Part shown: positions 5,423 to 5,908 of the stretch, in pieces | How the letters are laid out: every line of letters begins with the position of its first letter | Position numbering within the stretch: the stretch's first letter is position 1 | Assembly (NCBI GenBank): GCA_945860335.1 | Contig: CAMAQW010000111.1 | Span: 1-5,908 of the forward strand | Source: Sediminibacterium ginsengisoli | GTDB lineage: Bacteria; Bacteroidota; Bacteroidia; Chitinophagales; Chitinophagaceae | Length of the DNA: 5,908 nucleotides | Direction: 5' to 3' | Translations under genes and position numbers: made by a program | The notes under the pieces: model-generated | The model's database searches: none | What the model saw: only the letters and a program-made list of their open reading frames with translations | What the model was told of the DNA's origin: nothing

Positions 5423-5908
5423 ATGAGCAAGCAAGCATTAACCAGTTTCCCCAAAGAGAAAATTAATATTTTATTTCTTGAAAATATTAGTGAAAAAGCT
5501 GTCCAACAATTTAAACAAAATGGATATGCCAATGTTAAAAAAATTGCTGGTGCACTTAGTGAAGAGGAATTGATAAAAGAAATTAAAGACGTCCATTTAA
5601 TAGGCATACGTTCAAAAACACAAATTACCCCCAAGGTTTTAGCAGCAGCGAAAAAATTACAAGCCATTGGATGTTTTTGTATTGGTGTCAATCAAGTTGA
5701 TATTAAAGCGGCTTCCAAAAAAGGTGTCGTTGTTTTTAACGCACCTTACAGTAATACAAGAAGTGTTGCCGAACTGGTGATAGGAATTTCTGCAATGCTC
5801 ATCCGAAGAATTACAGATAAAAACATCGCTGCGCATAAAGGTATTTGGATGAAAGAAGCGAAAGGAAGTTTTGAATTACGCGGAAAAACATTAGGTCTTG
5901 TAGGCTAT
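5423..5908 (+). CDS. serA: D-3-phosphoglycerate dehydrogenase, 3' partial
   Basis: First 162 codons, cut by the window edge. The enzyme oxidises 3-phosphoglycerate to 3-phosphohydroxypyruvate with NAD+, the first step of serine biosynthesis in the cytoplasm. The visible part covers the N-terminal half of the substrate-binding domain, with GIRSKTQ (61-67), AIGCFCIGVNQVD (81-93) and FNAPYSNTRSVAELV (105-119), all nearly identical to the Escherichia coli-type enzyme of about 410 residues. It then enters the nucleotide-binding domain at LRGKTLGLVGY (152-162), where the NAD-binding GxGxxG would follow. The strong match to the E. coli type predicts a C-terminal ACT domain outside the window. The ATG at 5423 gives MSKQALTSFPKEKINILFLE, a normal start for this type. 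The gene is divergent from the serine hydrolase. Confidence 0.95.
   Translation, partial: MSKQALTSFPKEKINILFLENISEKAVQQFKQNGYANVKKIAGALSEEELIKEIKDVHLIGIRSKTQITPKVLAAAKKLQAIGCFCIGVNQVDIKAASKKGVVVFNAPYSNTRSVAELVIGISAMLIRRITDKNIAAHKGIWMKEAKGSFELRGKTLGLVGY

Noticed and set aside
5395..5691. 98-codon open frame on the minus strand opposite serA
   Set aside because: It is antisense to highly conserved serA motifs and has no family features.

Overview
The window comes from an AT-rich member of the Bacteroidota, most likely a Chitinophagia/Chitinophagaceae-type organism. Three things support this: a type IX secretion (T9SS) cargo C-terminus followed by a PorP/SprF-family gene, promoter-like sequences of the Bacteroidota form (TTTG ... 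TAnnTTTG), and no obvious Shine-Dalgarno sequences. The lineage below phylum is inferred from protein style, not from a search.

Layout. 1-162 (+) is the last 53 codons of a secreted protein ending in a gliding-motility-type T9SS sorting domain. 168-1190 (+) is its porP/sprF-like partner, five bases further on. Converging on it, and overlapping its last 17 bases, is a short BlaI/MecI-family repressor gene (1174-1497, -). Next comes a perfect 10-bp-stem terminator (about 1523-1553) that ends a long membrane pyrophosphatase gene (1574-3988, -). Upstream of that, on the same strand, is a lipoprotein serine hydrolase of the beta-lactamase/class C fold (4105-5310, -). A 112-bp divergent promoter region separates it from the start of serA, phosphoglycerate dehydrogenase (5423 to the window end, +, cut off by the edge).

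How the parts relate. The first two genes form a familiar pair: a T9SS substrate and the outer-membrane protein thought to help export or anchor it. SerA is ordinary serine biosynthesis. The middle block is the more unusual part. The pyrophosphatase core is complete and has the residues of K+-dependent enzymes. However, it has no glutamate at either usual helix-6 gate position and carries one in helix 5 instead. It also has an extra tail of about 95 residues after the last membrane helix, predicted to be periplasmic. The tail is a Thr/Ser-rich linker followed by a small domain that resembles, from memory, tails of Bacteroidota periplasmic and M56/BlaR1-like proteins. Directly downstream sits a BlaI-type repressor with no BlaR1/M56 partner in the window, a shortened C-terminus, and a tandem-repeat/dyad sequence immediately before its start codon that looks like an operator. 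A functional link between the tailed pyrophosphatase and the orphan repressor is a hypothesis only.

No tRNA, rRNA, CRISPR array, insertion sequence or other mobile element was seen. No intergenic stretch exceeds 300 bases.
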